DNA from: an uncultured bacterium
GTDB lineage: Bacteria; Cyanobacteriota; Vampirovibrionia; Gastranaerophilales; Gastranaerophilaceae
Direction: 5' to 3'
Length of the DNA stretch: 6,902 nt
Assembly: GCA_948742005.1 (NCBI GenBank)
Contig: CAPYQR010000062.1
Coordinates: 1 to 6,902 of the forward strand
Of the stretch, positions 1-4,731 are shown piece after piece; the first letter of the stretch is position 1; each line of letters begins with the position of its first letter. Made by a program: the position numbers and the translations under genes. Under the pieces are notes generated by a model that saw only the letters and a list, made by a program, of their open reading frames with translations, was not told the origin of the DNA and did no database searches.

Positions 1-100
1 TTTTTTCTGAAGCTTTTTGGATTGAATCAACTTTGCCTTTGAATTTTTTAGATGGGATGGTTTCGATTTTTATTGCGGCTTTTTGTCCTTTTTTCTTAAT
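1..100 (-). CDS. Open frame running off the window: C-terminal extension of the next gene, or adaptor-protein fragment
   Basis: This minus-strand frame is open from just after a TGA (complement of 101-103) to the window edge and reads about 32 residues, including KKGQKAAIKIE, SKKFKGKV and DSIQKAS. It contains no ATG, GTG or TTG, and no ribosome binding site points to a start. Codon choice looks like the neighbours. The spacing G-Q-x-A-x-I-x-I...F-K-G-K-V-x-x-I resembles the beta-barrel part of HlyD-type membrane fusion (periplasmic adaptor) proteins, but the match is short and could be chance. The frame lies at -1 relative to the 288-codon gene upstream and meets it at the heptamer at 88-94, so it may instead be that protein's continuation. 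It could also be the remnant of a truncated gene. Confidence 0.4.
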   Translation of the reverse strand, partial: MKKKGQKAAIKIETIPSKKFKGKVDSIQKASEK

Positions 101-936
101 TCATTAATTTCAAAAACACAAGGATTGTCGTTTCTTATTTTTGCAAGTGCAGCAAGGGATTTTTGAGAATTAATATCAACAGCGCATCTTATTTTCTTCT
201 TACCGTCAGGTGTTGTTATTCTTTTTGCAAACCCGTCAATCAAGCCGTCATCGATAGCTTTTACTATACTTTTAAGAGGAGAAAAGCCTAATTTTACAAA
301 ATAAGATGCAGGAACAAGATTTTTTTCATTTTCAGGCTTTTGAAAAAGATACTCTGATTCTTTTGGAAAAAGTTTAAAATGCCTTTTTAAAGCCTCCTGA
401 TTAATAGGATTTGACATATCAATAAAATTAGAAACAGCATCACTTTCTTCTACAACGCAAATATAGTCACCGTTTTTAATTTCTGCTTCCAGTGCTTGTT
501 TTGTATAGTTATATTTATCAACAAACATTCTTTTTGAAACCCAATTCGGACGTTTTTTAAGAAACTCTTGATTTTTTTCATCCAATAAATCGAAATAAAT
601 CCTGTTATTTACCTTAATTTGGTTAATAATGCCGTTTTTAACCAAAAATATAACATTACCCGTATCTATCCCCGCTTTTTTGATAAAATCTTTAGTTTCC
701 AAGACAACATCTTTATTTTCGGCAATCAATTTTGACATTATATAATCATCAGTCGTTCCATCGTACAAAAATGCTGTTGCACCTCTTTTTGATACAGTAT
801 TATTTTCAAAAGTATCAGATTTTCTGCCTTTAAACAAAACAAAAGACGCAGAAGAATTATTATTTGTTAAGTGTATATTATTTTGCTTATTATAATTATT
901 TAAATTTGAATTTAAATTTAAAATACCTATTTTCAT
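70..936 (-). CDS. Hypothetical protein with three tandem helix-turn-helix-like modules
   Basis: I do not recognise this 288-residue protein as a named family. Residues 1-27 are Asn-rich (11 of 27), followed by a short hydrophobic F-V-L-F-K-G motif (32-37). The rest holds three copies of one module, at about 82-130, 136-191 and 210-272. Each has an aromatic residue (F84, F138, Y212), a hydrophobic one six later (I90, Y144, F218), a helix ending in (N/D)G (G102, G156, G231), and a D-x9-L element (D116/L126, D173/L183, D254/L264); copies 1 and 2 share NQE after the Asp. The layout resembles MerR- or excisionase-like winged helices, so DNA binding is plausible but inferred. There is no signal peptide or membrane segment. 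The ATG has an AGGA about 11 bases upstream, and the gene follows cysE by 36 bases, probably in one transcript. The ending KKPQ may be artificial because of the frame junction at 88-94. Confidence 0.75.
   Translation of the reverse strand: MKIGILNLNSNLNNYNKQNNIHLTNNNSSASFVLFKGRKSDTFENNTVSKRGATAFLYDGTTDDYIMSKLIAENKDVVLETKDFIKKAGIDTGNVIFLVKNGIINQIKVNNRIYFDLLDEKNQEFLKKRPNWVSKRMFVDKYNYTKQALEAEIKNGDYICVVEESDAVSNFIDMSNPINQEALKRHFKLFPKESEYLFQKPENEKNLVPASYFVKLGFSPLKSIVKAIDDGLIDGFAKRITTPDGKKKIRCAVDINSQKSLAALAKIRNDNPCVFEINELRKKDKKPQ
88..94 (-). other. A AAA AAG slippery heptamer at the frame junction
   Basis: On the minus strand the gene reads AGA AAA AAG GAC, which places the heptamer A AAA AAG exactly in the zero frame. 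This is the classic bacterial -1 ribosomal slip site, as in dnaX and several insertion sequences. A -1 slip here would bypass the TAA at 70-72 and enter the frame that stays open to the window edge. I see no upstream Shine-Dalgarno-like stimulator and no convincing hairpin in the few dozen bases downstream. The site itself is certain; its function is not. Confidence 0.45.
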
Positions 937-972
937 ATTCTGATTTTTCCTAACTAATGATGTATTTAAATA

Positions 973-1611
973 TTATTTTTCTATTTTTTCTTTTAAATCT
1001 TGAACTTCATATTTCAAACGATTAAGCTCGCAAAAAATCGGATCAGGGATTCTGTTGTGTTGTAATTGTCCTTGTATATATTGTTTTTGCTTAACTATAC
1101 GCCCCGGAATTCCGACAACGGTACAGTGTTTTCCTACATCGGAAATAACAACAGAACCTGCACCAATTGTAGAATAATCATCAATTGTAATATTCCCCAA
1201 AACCTTTGCTCCTGCGCCGACCGTAACAAAATTCCCCAATGTCGGATGGCGCTTTCCTTGTTCTTTTCCTGTTCCGCCCAGAGTTACGCCCTGATAAATC
1301 AAAACATCATCGCCAATTATTGCCGTTTCGCCAATAACAACACCCATCCCATGGTCAATAAAAAATCTTTTGCCGATTTTAGCACCGGGGTGAATTTCAA
1401 TCCCTGTTAAAAATCTCGCAAATTGGGAAATTAAACGCGGAATAAAAGGAATTTTCCAACTCAAAAGCTTGTGTGCAATTCGATAAGCCAATAAGACATG
1501 GAAACCTTGATACAAAAAAATAACTTCAAAAATATTGCGTGCAGCAACGTCTTTTTCTTCAATTGTTTTTATATCTTCAATTATTGTATTAATCCAATTT
1601 TTAATCAGCAC
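973..1611 (-). CDS. cysE: Serine O-acetyltransferase, short form
   Basis: This enzyme transfers acetyl from acetyl-CoA to L-serine, giving O-acetylserine, the substrate of cysteine synthase; it acts in the cytoplasm. An alpha-helical N-terminus (about 1-65) is followed by a left-handed beta-helix of hexapeptide repeats (about 72-175). Catalytic D86-H87 lies in I-D-H-G-M-G, GETA follows at 94-97, GGTGK is at 112-116 (acetyl-CoA loop) and R121-H122-P123 matches the second conserved His. Position 72 has Glu where the enteric enzyme has Asp (IEIHPGAKIG), usual in short forms. The C-terminus (about 190-212) is a charged helix, probably coiled coil, without the terminal Ile that docks into cysteine synthase in E. 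coli. The 212-residue length suits the bacillus/cyanobacterial type. The start is GTG at 1609-1611, supported by AAAGGA with 7 bases of spacing. It leads the likely two-gene unit with the triple-module gene. Confidence 0.95.
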   Translation of the reverse strand: MLIKNWINTIIEDIKTIEEKDVAARNIFEVIFLYQGFHVLLAYRIAHKLLSWKIPFIPRLISQFARFLTGIEIHPGAKIGKRFFIDHGMGVVIGETAIIGDDVLIYQGVTLGGTGKEQGKRHPTLGNFVTVGAGAKVLGNITIDDYSTIGAGSVVISDVGKHCTVVGIPGRIVKQKQYIQGQLQHNRIPDPIFCELNRLKYEVQDLKEKIEK

Positions 1612-1618
1612 TTTAAAA

Positions 1619-1624
1619 TCCTTT
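1619..1624 (-). promoter_or_regulatory. Ribosome binding site of cysE that decides a GTG start
   Basis: AAAGGA on the minus strand lies 7 bases before GTG at 1609-1611. No ATG nearby is as well placed, so the GTG codon is the supported start, giving Met-Leu-Ile-Lys-Asn-Trp. Confidence 0.75.
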
Positions 1625-1639
1625 TTTTAAATTATTTTT

Positions 1640-1648
1640 ATCTTAGCA
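1640..1648 (-). promoter_or_regulatory. Possible extended -10 element for cysE
   Basis: The minus strand reads TGCTAAGAT here, a TGn plus a 4-of-6 match to TATAAT. It would start transcription about 20 bases before the GTG codon and leave room for the ribosome binding site. No good -35 is visible at 16-18 bases. In sequence this AT-rich, such matches are common. Confidence 0.3.
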
Positions 1649-1733
1649 CTAAATAATTAAATTAAAATATAATCTTGGCGTTTATTTTTTTTAATTAAGG
1701 CAATTTTTTTATCCGAAATGTTTTTATTAATAA

Positions 1734-1739
1734 TATAAA
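1734..1739 (+). promoter_or_regulatory. Possible -10 element for the EF-hand-like gene
   Basis: TATAAA matches the -10 consensus at 5 of 6 positions and would give a leader of about 26 bases before the ATG at 1771. No -35 of quality is seen at 16-18 bases. The 159-base spacer between cysE and this gene is otherwise plain AT-rich divergent promoter sequence with no recognisable operator. Confidence 0.35.
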
Positions 1740-1758
1740 CATTGAGGAATTATTTTTT

Positions 1759-1764
1759 AAAGGA
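1759..1764 (+). promoter_or_regulatory. Ribosome binding site of the broken EF-hand-like gene
   Basis: AAAGGA sits 6 bases before ATG at 1771. The later ATG at 1991, which opens the longest intact frame, has no such site. This places the original start at 1771 and is the main reason for calling the gene interrupted. Confidence 0.7.
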
Positions 1765-1770
1765 AAAGTC

Positions 1771-2356
1771 ATGTCAAACAATATCACGTTTTCACAAATG
1801 TTAACAATAACAATCACCCCCTTAAACGACATTCAAAAAGCAAATGATAAAAAGAACACTATAATTTTATGGGGTACGAATTTAAGGATGAAGACAAATT
1901 AAGCGTACAATATTCATCGAAAAAGACAAAGCAGACTTTCAAGATGCACTTGATTTTGCAAATGAACAAATCGATAATATTGAAAACAAAATGAAAAACG
2001 ATAAATACGATGGCCCTTATAAACATAACGAAAAACTAAATTTAGCAGAAATCATAACTTCAAATCCCGAAGCTTTTAGAAATTATGACGGAAAAGATTT
2101 GCTTGAAAGCCTTGATCTTGACCAAGATACAAAAAACTTTAGCGCAAAAGAATACGCAAGCTATATTTACGCTCTTGATAAGATAAATGGAGTTGACGGC
2201 GAATTAAGCATGAAAGAAGTTAATTCATTGGAATTTTTTAATGAAGACATAAAAAAAGAAGCGCAGGAGATTTTTGACGAAAACTCAACAGAAGAAGTAA
2301 AAACAAGCTTTTGGGAAAGATTAGGCAATTGCCTTGAGAGAATTTGCAAATCTTAG
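1771..2356 (+). pseudogene. EF-hand-like acidic protein gene with two -1 frame breaks
   Basis: From the well-supported ATG at 1771 the first frame reads MSNNITFSQM... through NTIILWG and stops at TAA 1900-1902. The -1 frame then reads GYEFKDEDKLSVQYSS (from about 1872), and a second -1 step at the A-run 1920-1924 enters the frame KKDKADFQDALDFANEQ that continues without a stop to TAG 2354-2356. Adding one base at GGGG (1871-1874) and one at AAAAA (1920-1924) restores a continuous protein of about 195 residues with uniform, hydrophilic, lysine- and aspartate-rich composition in all three pieces. I read this as one gene with two one-base losses. Whether the losses are in the genome or in the sequence cannot be told from here. 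If real, the full-length protein is not made. Confidence 0.6.
1991..2356 (+). CDS. EF-hand-like small acidic protein, intact C-terminal part
   Basis: This is the longest intact frame (121 residues) of the interrupted gene starting at 1771. The frame itself is open from 1892, and the ATG at 1991 lacks a ribosome binding site, so it is probably an internal methionine. Two loop-like stretches lie between helices: D42-L-D-Q-D with E54, and D63-K-I-N-G-V-D-G with E76. They have the Asp-rich and D-G-x-L-S-x-x-E character of calcium-binding EF hands, but are 13 and 14 residues long instead of 12, so binding is uncertain. There is no signal peptide or membrane segment. The C-terminus (TSFWERLGNCLERICKS) is an amphipathic helix with two Cys. 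It lies upstream of rpsT on the same strand but is separated from it by a promoter. The function is unknown. Confidence 0.5.
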   Translation: MKNDKYDGPYKHNEKLNLAEIITSNPEAFRNYDGKDLLESLDLDQDTKNFSAKEYASYIYALDKINGVDGELSMKEVNSLEFFNEDIKKEAQEIFDENSTEEVKTSFWERLGNCLERICKS

Positions 2357-2378
2357 TCTTTAGTTTAATTAATTTTAT

Positions 2379-2407
2379 TTGCAAAAAAAATTATTTTTGT
2401 CTATTAT
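2379..2407 (+). promoter_or_regulatory. Promoter of rpsT
   Basis: TTGCAA (2379-2384) and TATTAT (2402-2407) are separated by exactly 17 bases and match the sigma-70 consensus at 4 and 5 of 6 positions. Transcription would start near 2414 and give a leader of about 59 bases, which contains the ribosome binding site AAAGGA (2457-2462), 10 bases before the ATG. Confidence 0.6.
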
Positions 2408-2472
2408 ATAAGTAACTCACTCAAACCTCTTGAAGATAATTTAAATTATTTTTAAGAAAGGACAAAACAAAA

Positions 2473-2742
2473 ATGGCAAATATTAAATCTGCAAAGAAAA
2501 GAATTTTAGTCGCACAAAGAAATACTGAAAGAAACACAGCTTTTAAAACTTCAATCAAAACTGCTGTTAAAAAAGTTCTTGTTTGTGCTTCTTCTGAAGA
2601 TAAATCAGAATTAAATTCGCTTCTTTCAAATGTTTACAAACTTTGCGACAAGGCAGTTTCAAAAGGTATTTTACACAAAAATACTGCTGCAAGAAAAAAA
2701 TCAAGATTAACAAAAGCTGTTAATAAATTAACAACAAAATAA
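2473..2742 (+). CDS. rpsT: Ribosomal protein S20 (bS20)
   Basis: This is a component of the small ribosomal subunit that binds 16S rRNA early in assembly. The 89-residue length is normal for the family. The N-terminus MANIKSAKKRI is the S20 signature, followed by a basic helix (RNTERNTAFKTSIKTAVKKV). The C-terminal GILHKNTAARKKSRLTKAVN is the conserved Lys/Arg-rich RNA-binding end. The protein is very basic, as expected. It appears monocistronic, with its own promoter upstream and a strong terminator 20 bases after the stop codon. Autoregulation is known for S20 in E. coli; I see no specific leader structure that would prove it here. Confidence 0.97.
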   Translation: MANIKSAKKRILVAQRNTERNTAFKTSIKTAVKKVLVCASSEDKSELNSLLSNVYKLCDKAVSKGILHKNTAARKKSRLTKAVNKLTTK

Positions 2743-2761
2743 CTTTAATCTTAAAAATTTT

Positions 2762-2804
2762 AAAACATCTCCTTGAAAGTCATTAATTCAAGGAGATGTT
2801 TTTT
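2762..2804. terminator. Strong, probably bidirectional, terminator between rpsT and flagellin
   Basis: A perfect inverted repeat, AACATCTCCTTGAA (2764-2777) and its complement (2787-2800), extends to 16 base pairs through the flanking A and T runs. It encloses a 9-base loop and is followed by a T-run (2799-2804) on the plus strand. The minus strand also shows a T-rich tail after the stem (complement of 2755-2765), so it can back up termination of flagellin transcripts. Confidence 0.9.
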
Positions 2805-2818
2805 GCTCATTTCCGGAT

Positions 2819-2847
2819 AAAAAAAGGGGTTAAAACTTGTTTAACCC
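2819..2847 (-). terminator. Rho-independent terminator of the flagellin gene
   Basis: On the minus strand, GGGTTAAA and TTTAACCC (2840-2847 and 2827-2834) form an 8-base-pair stem with a 5-base loop, followed by C and seven T (2819-2825). It lies about 40 bases after the flagellin stop codon. Confidence 0.88.
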
Positions 2848-2885
2848 GCTTGTATTGCCATCACCAGTTAGATACTTGTAATATA

Positions 2886-3791
2886 CTATATTAAGCTTGT
2901 TGCGATTGCAGGAGCTTGGTTAGCTTGAGAAAGCAATGCAACGGAGATTTGCTGAAGAATTTGGTTTTGAGTATAGCTTGATGCTTCTGATGCAATATCA
3001 GCATCTGTAATTACTGCTTTGGAGCTTGATAAGTTTTCATATTGTGTCGTTAGTGTGTCTAAAGCAGAAGATAAACGGTTTTCAGCAGAACCGATTGTTG
3101 ATTTTCTTGCTGTGATTGAGTTGATTGCTGTATCAAGATTTTGAATTGCTAATGATAAATTAGCATTATCCAAAGTTGACACATCAAATCCACCGTCAAC
3201 AGCTTTTGTTCCTTCGCTGCCGCCAACTTGAGCGACTGTTTGCATGCCTGTTAAAGCTGAAAATTTAATTGATTTGAAGATATCGCTTGAAAGTTCAATG
3301 ACATTATCTCCTCTCGCATCAGCTCCAACTTGGAAAGATGCACCCTGATTCAACGGGTCATCTTTTTCGTCAGCATTAAACAAATGCAAGCCTGAATATT
3401 TAGAAGATGTTGAAATACGGTCGATTTCAGCAATACGTTCAGAAATTTCAGATTGAATTGCATCTTTTTCATCTGTTGAATAAGTGCTGTTTTTTGCTTG
3501 CAGAGTCAAATCGCGGATTCTTGAAAGGTTGTCTTGAACAACATCAAGGTTGCCCTCAACGGTTGATAACATGTTTGTTGCGTTTTGAATGTTGTTTTGA
3601 GCAACTTTGTTGCCGTCCAATTGAACATCCATTTTTGCAGCAATAACTGTTCCTGCAGCGTCATCTCCCGCACGGTTGATTTTTAAACCGCTGGACATTC
3701 TTTCCATTGTGGTAGATAAACCGCTTGTAGCTGTGTTCAACATGCCTTGGATTTTAATAGAATCCACATTTGTGTTAATAGTAACTGCCAT
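2886..3791 (-). CDS. fliC: Flagellin, compact form
   Basis: This is the major filament subunit, exported through the flagellar type III apparatus without a cleaved signal. At 301 residues it is much shorter than Salmonella FliC: the conserved N-terminal D0/D1 region (1-140, with INTNVDSI, RMSSGLKINRAGDDAAG at 31-47) and C-terminal region (about 205-301, with ENRLSSALDTL and SQANQAPA near the end) are joined by a variable part of only about 65 residues, so the outer D2/D3 domains are minimal or absent. The Toll-like receptor 5 contact motif is kept in form (LSRIRDLTLQ at 89-98, Glu115). The ATG has AGGAG 8 bases upstream. It is flanked by its own terminator, so it looks monocistronic. No other flagellar gene is in the window. 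The symbol is by family; hag or flaA would serve equally. Confidence 0.95.
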   Translation of the reverse strand: MAVTINTNVDSIKIQGMLNTATSGLSTTMERMSSGLKINRAGDDAAGTVIAAKMDVQLDGNKVAQNNIQNATNMLSTVEGNLDVVQDNLSRIRDLTLQAKNSTYSTDEKDAIQSEISERIAEIDRISTSSKYSGLHLFNADEKDDPLNQGASFQVGADARGDNVIELSSDIFKSIKFSALTGMQTVAQVGGSEGTKAVDGGFDVSTLDNANLSLAIQNLDTAINSITARKSTIGSAENRLSSALDTLTTQYENLSSSKAVITDADIASEASSYTQNQILQQISVALLSQANQAPAIATSLI

Positions 3792-4033
3792 TTTTAATAC
3801 TCCTTTATTAACTTATAAGATTGCTAAATAAAGGCATAACAAATCCTCTATTGTCTTCCTTACAATCTAAATCCTTATTACTCTACTACTTTATATTTTT
3901 TTCTACTCCGTTTGAATTATAGAAAGGTTTACTATTTGTTATACTAAAGTTGTATGCTAAATTAAAAAATAATAAAAAGACTGGCAAAATATTTAATTTT
4001 GAGGTTTTATATTATATGGAAACAGAGTAAAAT
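3792..4033. promoter_or_regulatory. Divergent spacer between flagellin and the membrane protein gene
   Basis: The 242 bases hold the leader of both genes. The best element is a perfect TATAAT on the minus strand (3916-3921) pointing at flagellin, implying a leader of about 118 bases, but no TTGACA-like hexamer is at 16-18 bases. I looked for the flagellar sigma-28 pattern (TAAA, then GCCGATAA) and did not find it. On the plus strand, TATACT (3940-3945) and TATTAT (4010-4015) are possible -10 elements without good -35 partners. No coding potential or RNA gene is evident. Confidence 0.35.
4016..4030 (+). other. Four-codon upstream open frame (Met-Glu-Thr-Glu-stop)
   Basis: ATG GAA ACA GAG TAA ends three bases before the ATG of the membrane protein gene. 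GAGG at 4001-4004 is 11 bases before this small ATG and is a better Shine-Dalgarno match than anything directly before 4034. Reinitiation could couple the two, but a chance origin is easy in such AT-rich sequence. Confidence 0.25.
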
Positions 4034-4672
4034 ATGAAAACAAACTTTCAAAATTTTAAATCATACAATTATTATCAGCAAAAATACCAACAAATGCGCG
4101 CAAGAGCAATTAAGACAAATTTCAAAGCTCTTGCAGGATCTGCAATTGGGGTTATTGCAGGGTTAAGTCTTGGTCCGATGCTCACCAAAAGTGCAAAAAT
4201 TAAAAACAATACTTTAAAAGAAGTTGTTGAAATGCTTTCAATGGCGGGTCTTGCAAATGTTTCTTCCGTTGCTTTCAGCTCGATTGACACAACAAAAGAA
4301 CAAAAAAAGAAAAAATGGCGCGAGGCAGGCTTTCAAATCATGAACACAACAATACCCATGCTAATGGTCAGCGGAGCAATTGAGATTTGCAACAATGTCA
4401 AAAAATTAAATAATAAACCCGCAAAAATAATAGGCTCAATCGCAGGAATGATAGGCGGAGCGTTTCTTGCAACGCAAATAACTAATTTAGGCAAAAAAGA
4501 AAACGAACCAAAACGCAAATACAGCATCAAAGATTCTGTTGCTAATTTTGACGATGTTGTTGCAACGGTTGTTATCGGTTTTCCTCAATATCAAAAATTA
4601 AACAGTTTTGCAAAAAAAATTCTTCCGTTCATTTACACTTATTGCGGTTTGAGGTCAGGAAACAAAGAATAA
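4034..4672 (+). CDS. Glycine-zipper membrane protein of unknown function
   Basis: I do not recognise this 212-residue protein. A Tyr/Gln-rich, basic N-terminus (1-32) precedes hydrophobic segments at about 33-50, 66-84, 102-119 and 132-151, with a weaker one near 174-185 and another at 195-206. The first and fourth are glycine zippers: G35, G39, G43, G47 and G134, G138, G142, each spaced by four residues, a pattern that packs membrane helices tightly. The two zipper segments and what follows them may be an internal duplication. Linkers are strongly basic (KEQKKKKW at 88-95; KKENEPKRK at 154-162). No cleavable signal peptide is evident, so an inner-membrane location is inferred. The start is uncertain: the Shine-Dalgarno is weak, and the ATG follows a four-codon upstream frame. 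It precedes metG on the same strand with no terminator between, but metG has its own probable promoter. Confidence 0.75.
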   Translation: MKTNFQNFKSYNYYQQKYQQMRARAIKTNFKALAGSAIGVIAGLSLGPMLTKSAKIKNNTLKEVVEMLSMAGLANVSSVAFSSIDTTKEQKKKKWREAGFQIMNTTIPMLMVSGAIEICNNVKKLNNKPAKIIGSIAGMIGGAFLATQITNLGKKENEPKRKYSIKDSVANFDDVVATVVIGFPQYQKLNSFAKKILPFIYTYCGLRSGNKE

Positions 4673-4694
4673 TTTAAATTTAATGTTCGTTTTG

Positions 4695-4703
4695 TGGTAT
4701 AAT
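4695..4703 (+). promoter_or_regulatory. Extended -10 promoter element of metG
   Basis: TGGTATAAT combines a TGn extension with a perfect -10 hexamer. The -35 region (about 4675-4680) is poor, which is common for extended -10 promoters. Transcription would start near 4710, with GGAATGAG (4719-4726) serving as the ribosome binding site before ATG 4732. Confidence 0.5.
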
Positions 4704-4731
4704 TTTTTTATAATTAACGGAATGAGAAATT

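Noticed and set aside
98..103. ATT (or ATA further on) as start codon of the edge frame
   Set aside because: Such starts are very rare and no well-spaced ribosome binding site is present; a frameshift or a fragment is more likely.
896..924. Near-direct repeats of AAATTTGAATTT type at the start of the 288-codon gene
   Set aside because: They encode the Asn/Leu-rich N-terminus (LNLNSNLNN) and follow from low-complexity coding; no separate repeat element is needed.
1066..1410. 114-codon open frame antisense to cysE
   Set aside because: It lies wholly opposite a gene with clear catalytic motifs, has no ribosome binding site, and its Cys/Asn-rich product looks like a shadow translation.
2436..2449. 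14-base palindrome ATAATTTAAATTAT in the rpsT leader
   Set aside because: It is made only of A and T in AT-rich sequence; too weak for a hairpin of note and not supported as an operator.
3407..3646. 79-codon open frame antisense to flagellin
   Set aside because: It lies wholly inside the conserved N-terminal flagellin coding region on the other strand and has no start signals.
3850..3866. Small inverted repeat ATTGT/ACAAT in the flagellin leader
   Set aside because: Five base pairs, mostly A-T, are expected by chance and would be unstable.
4075..4530. Two open frames antisense to the glycine-zipper gene
   Set aside because: Their hydrophobic products mirror the sense membrane segments, as expected for complementary strands; no independent start signals are seen.
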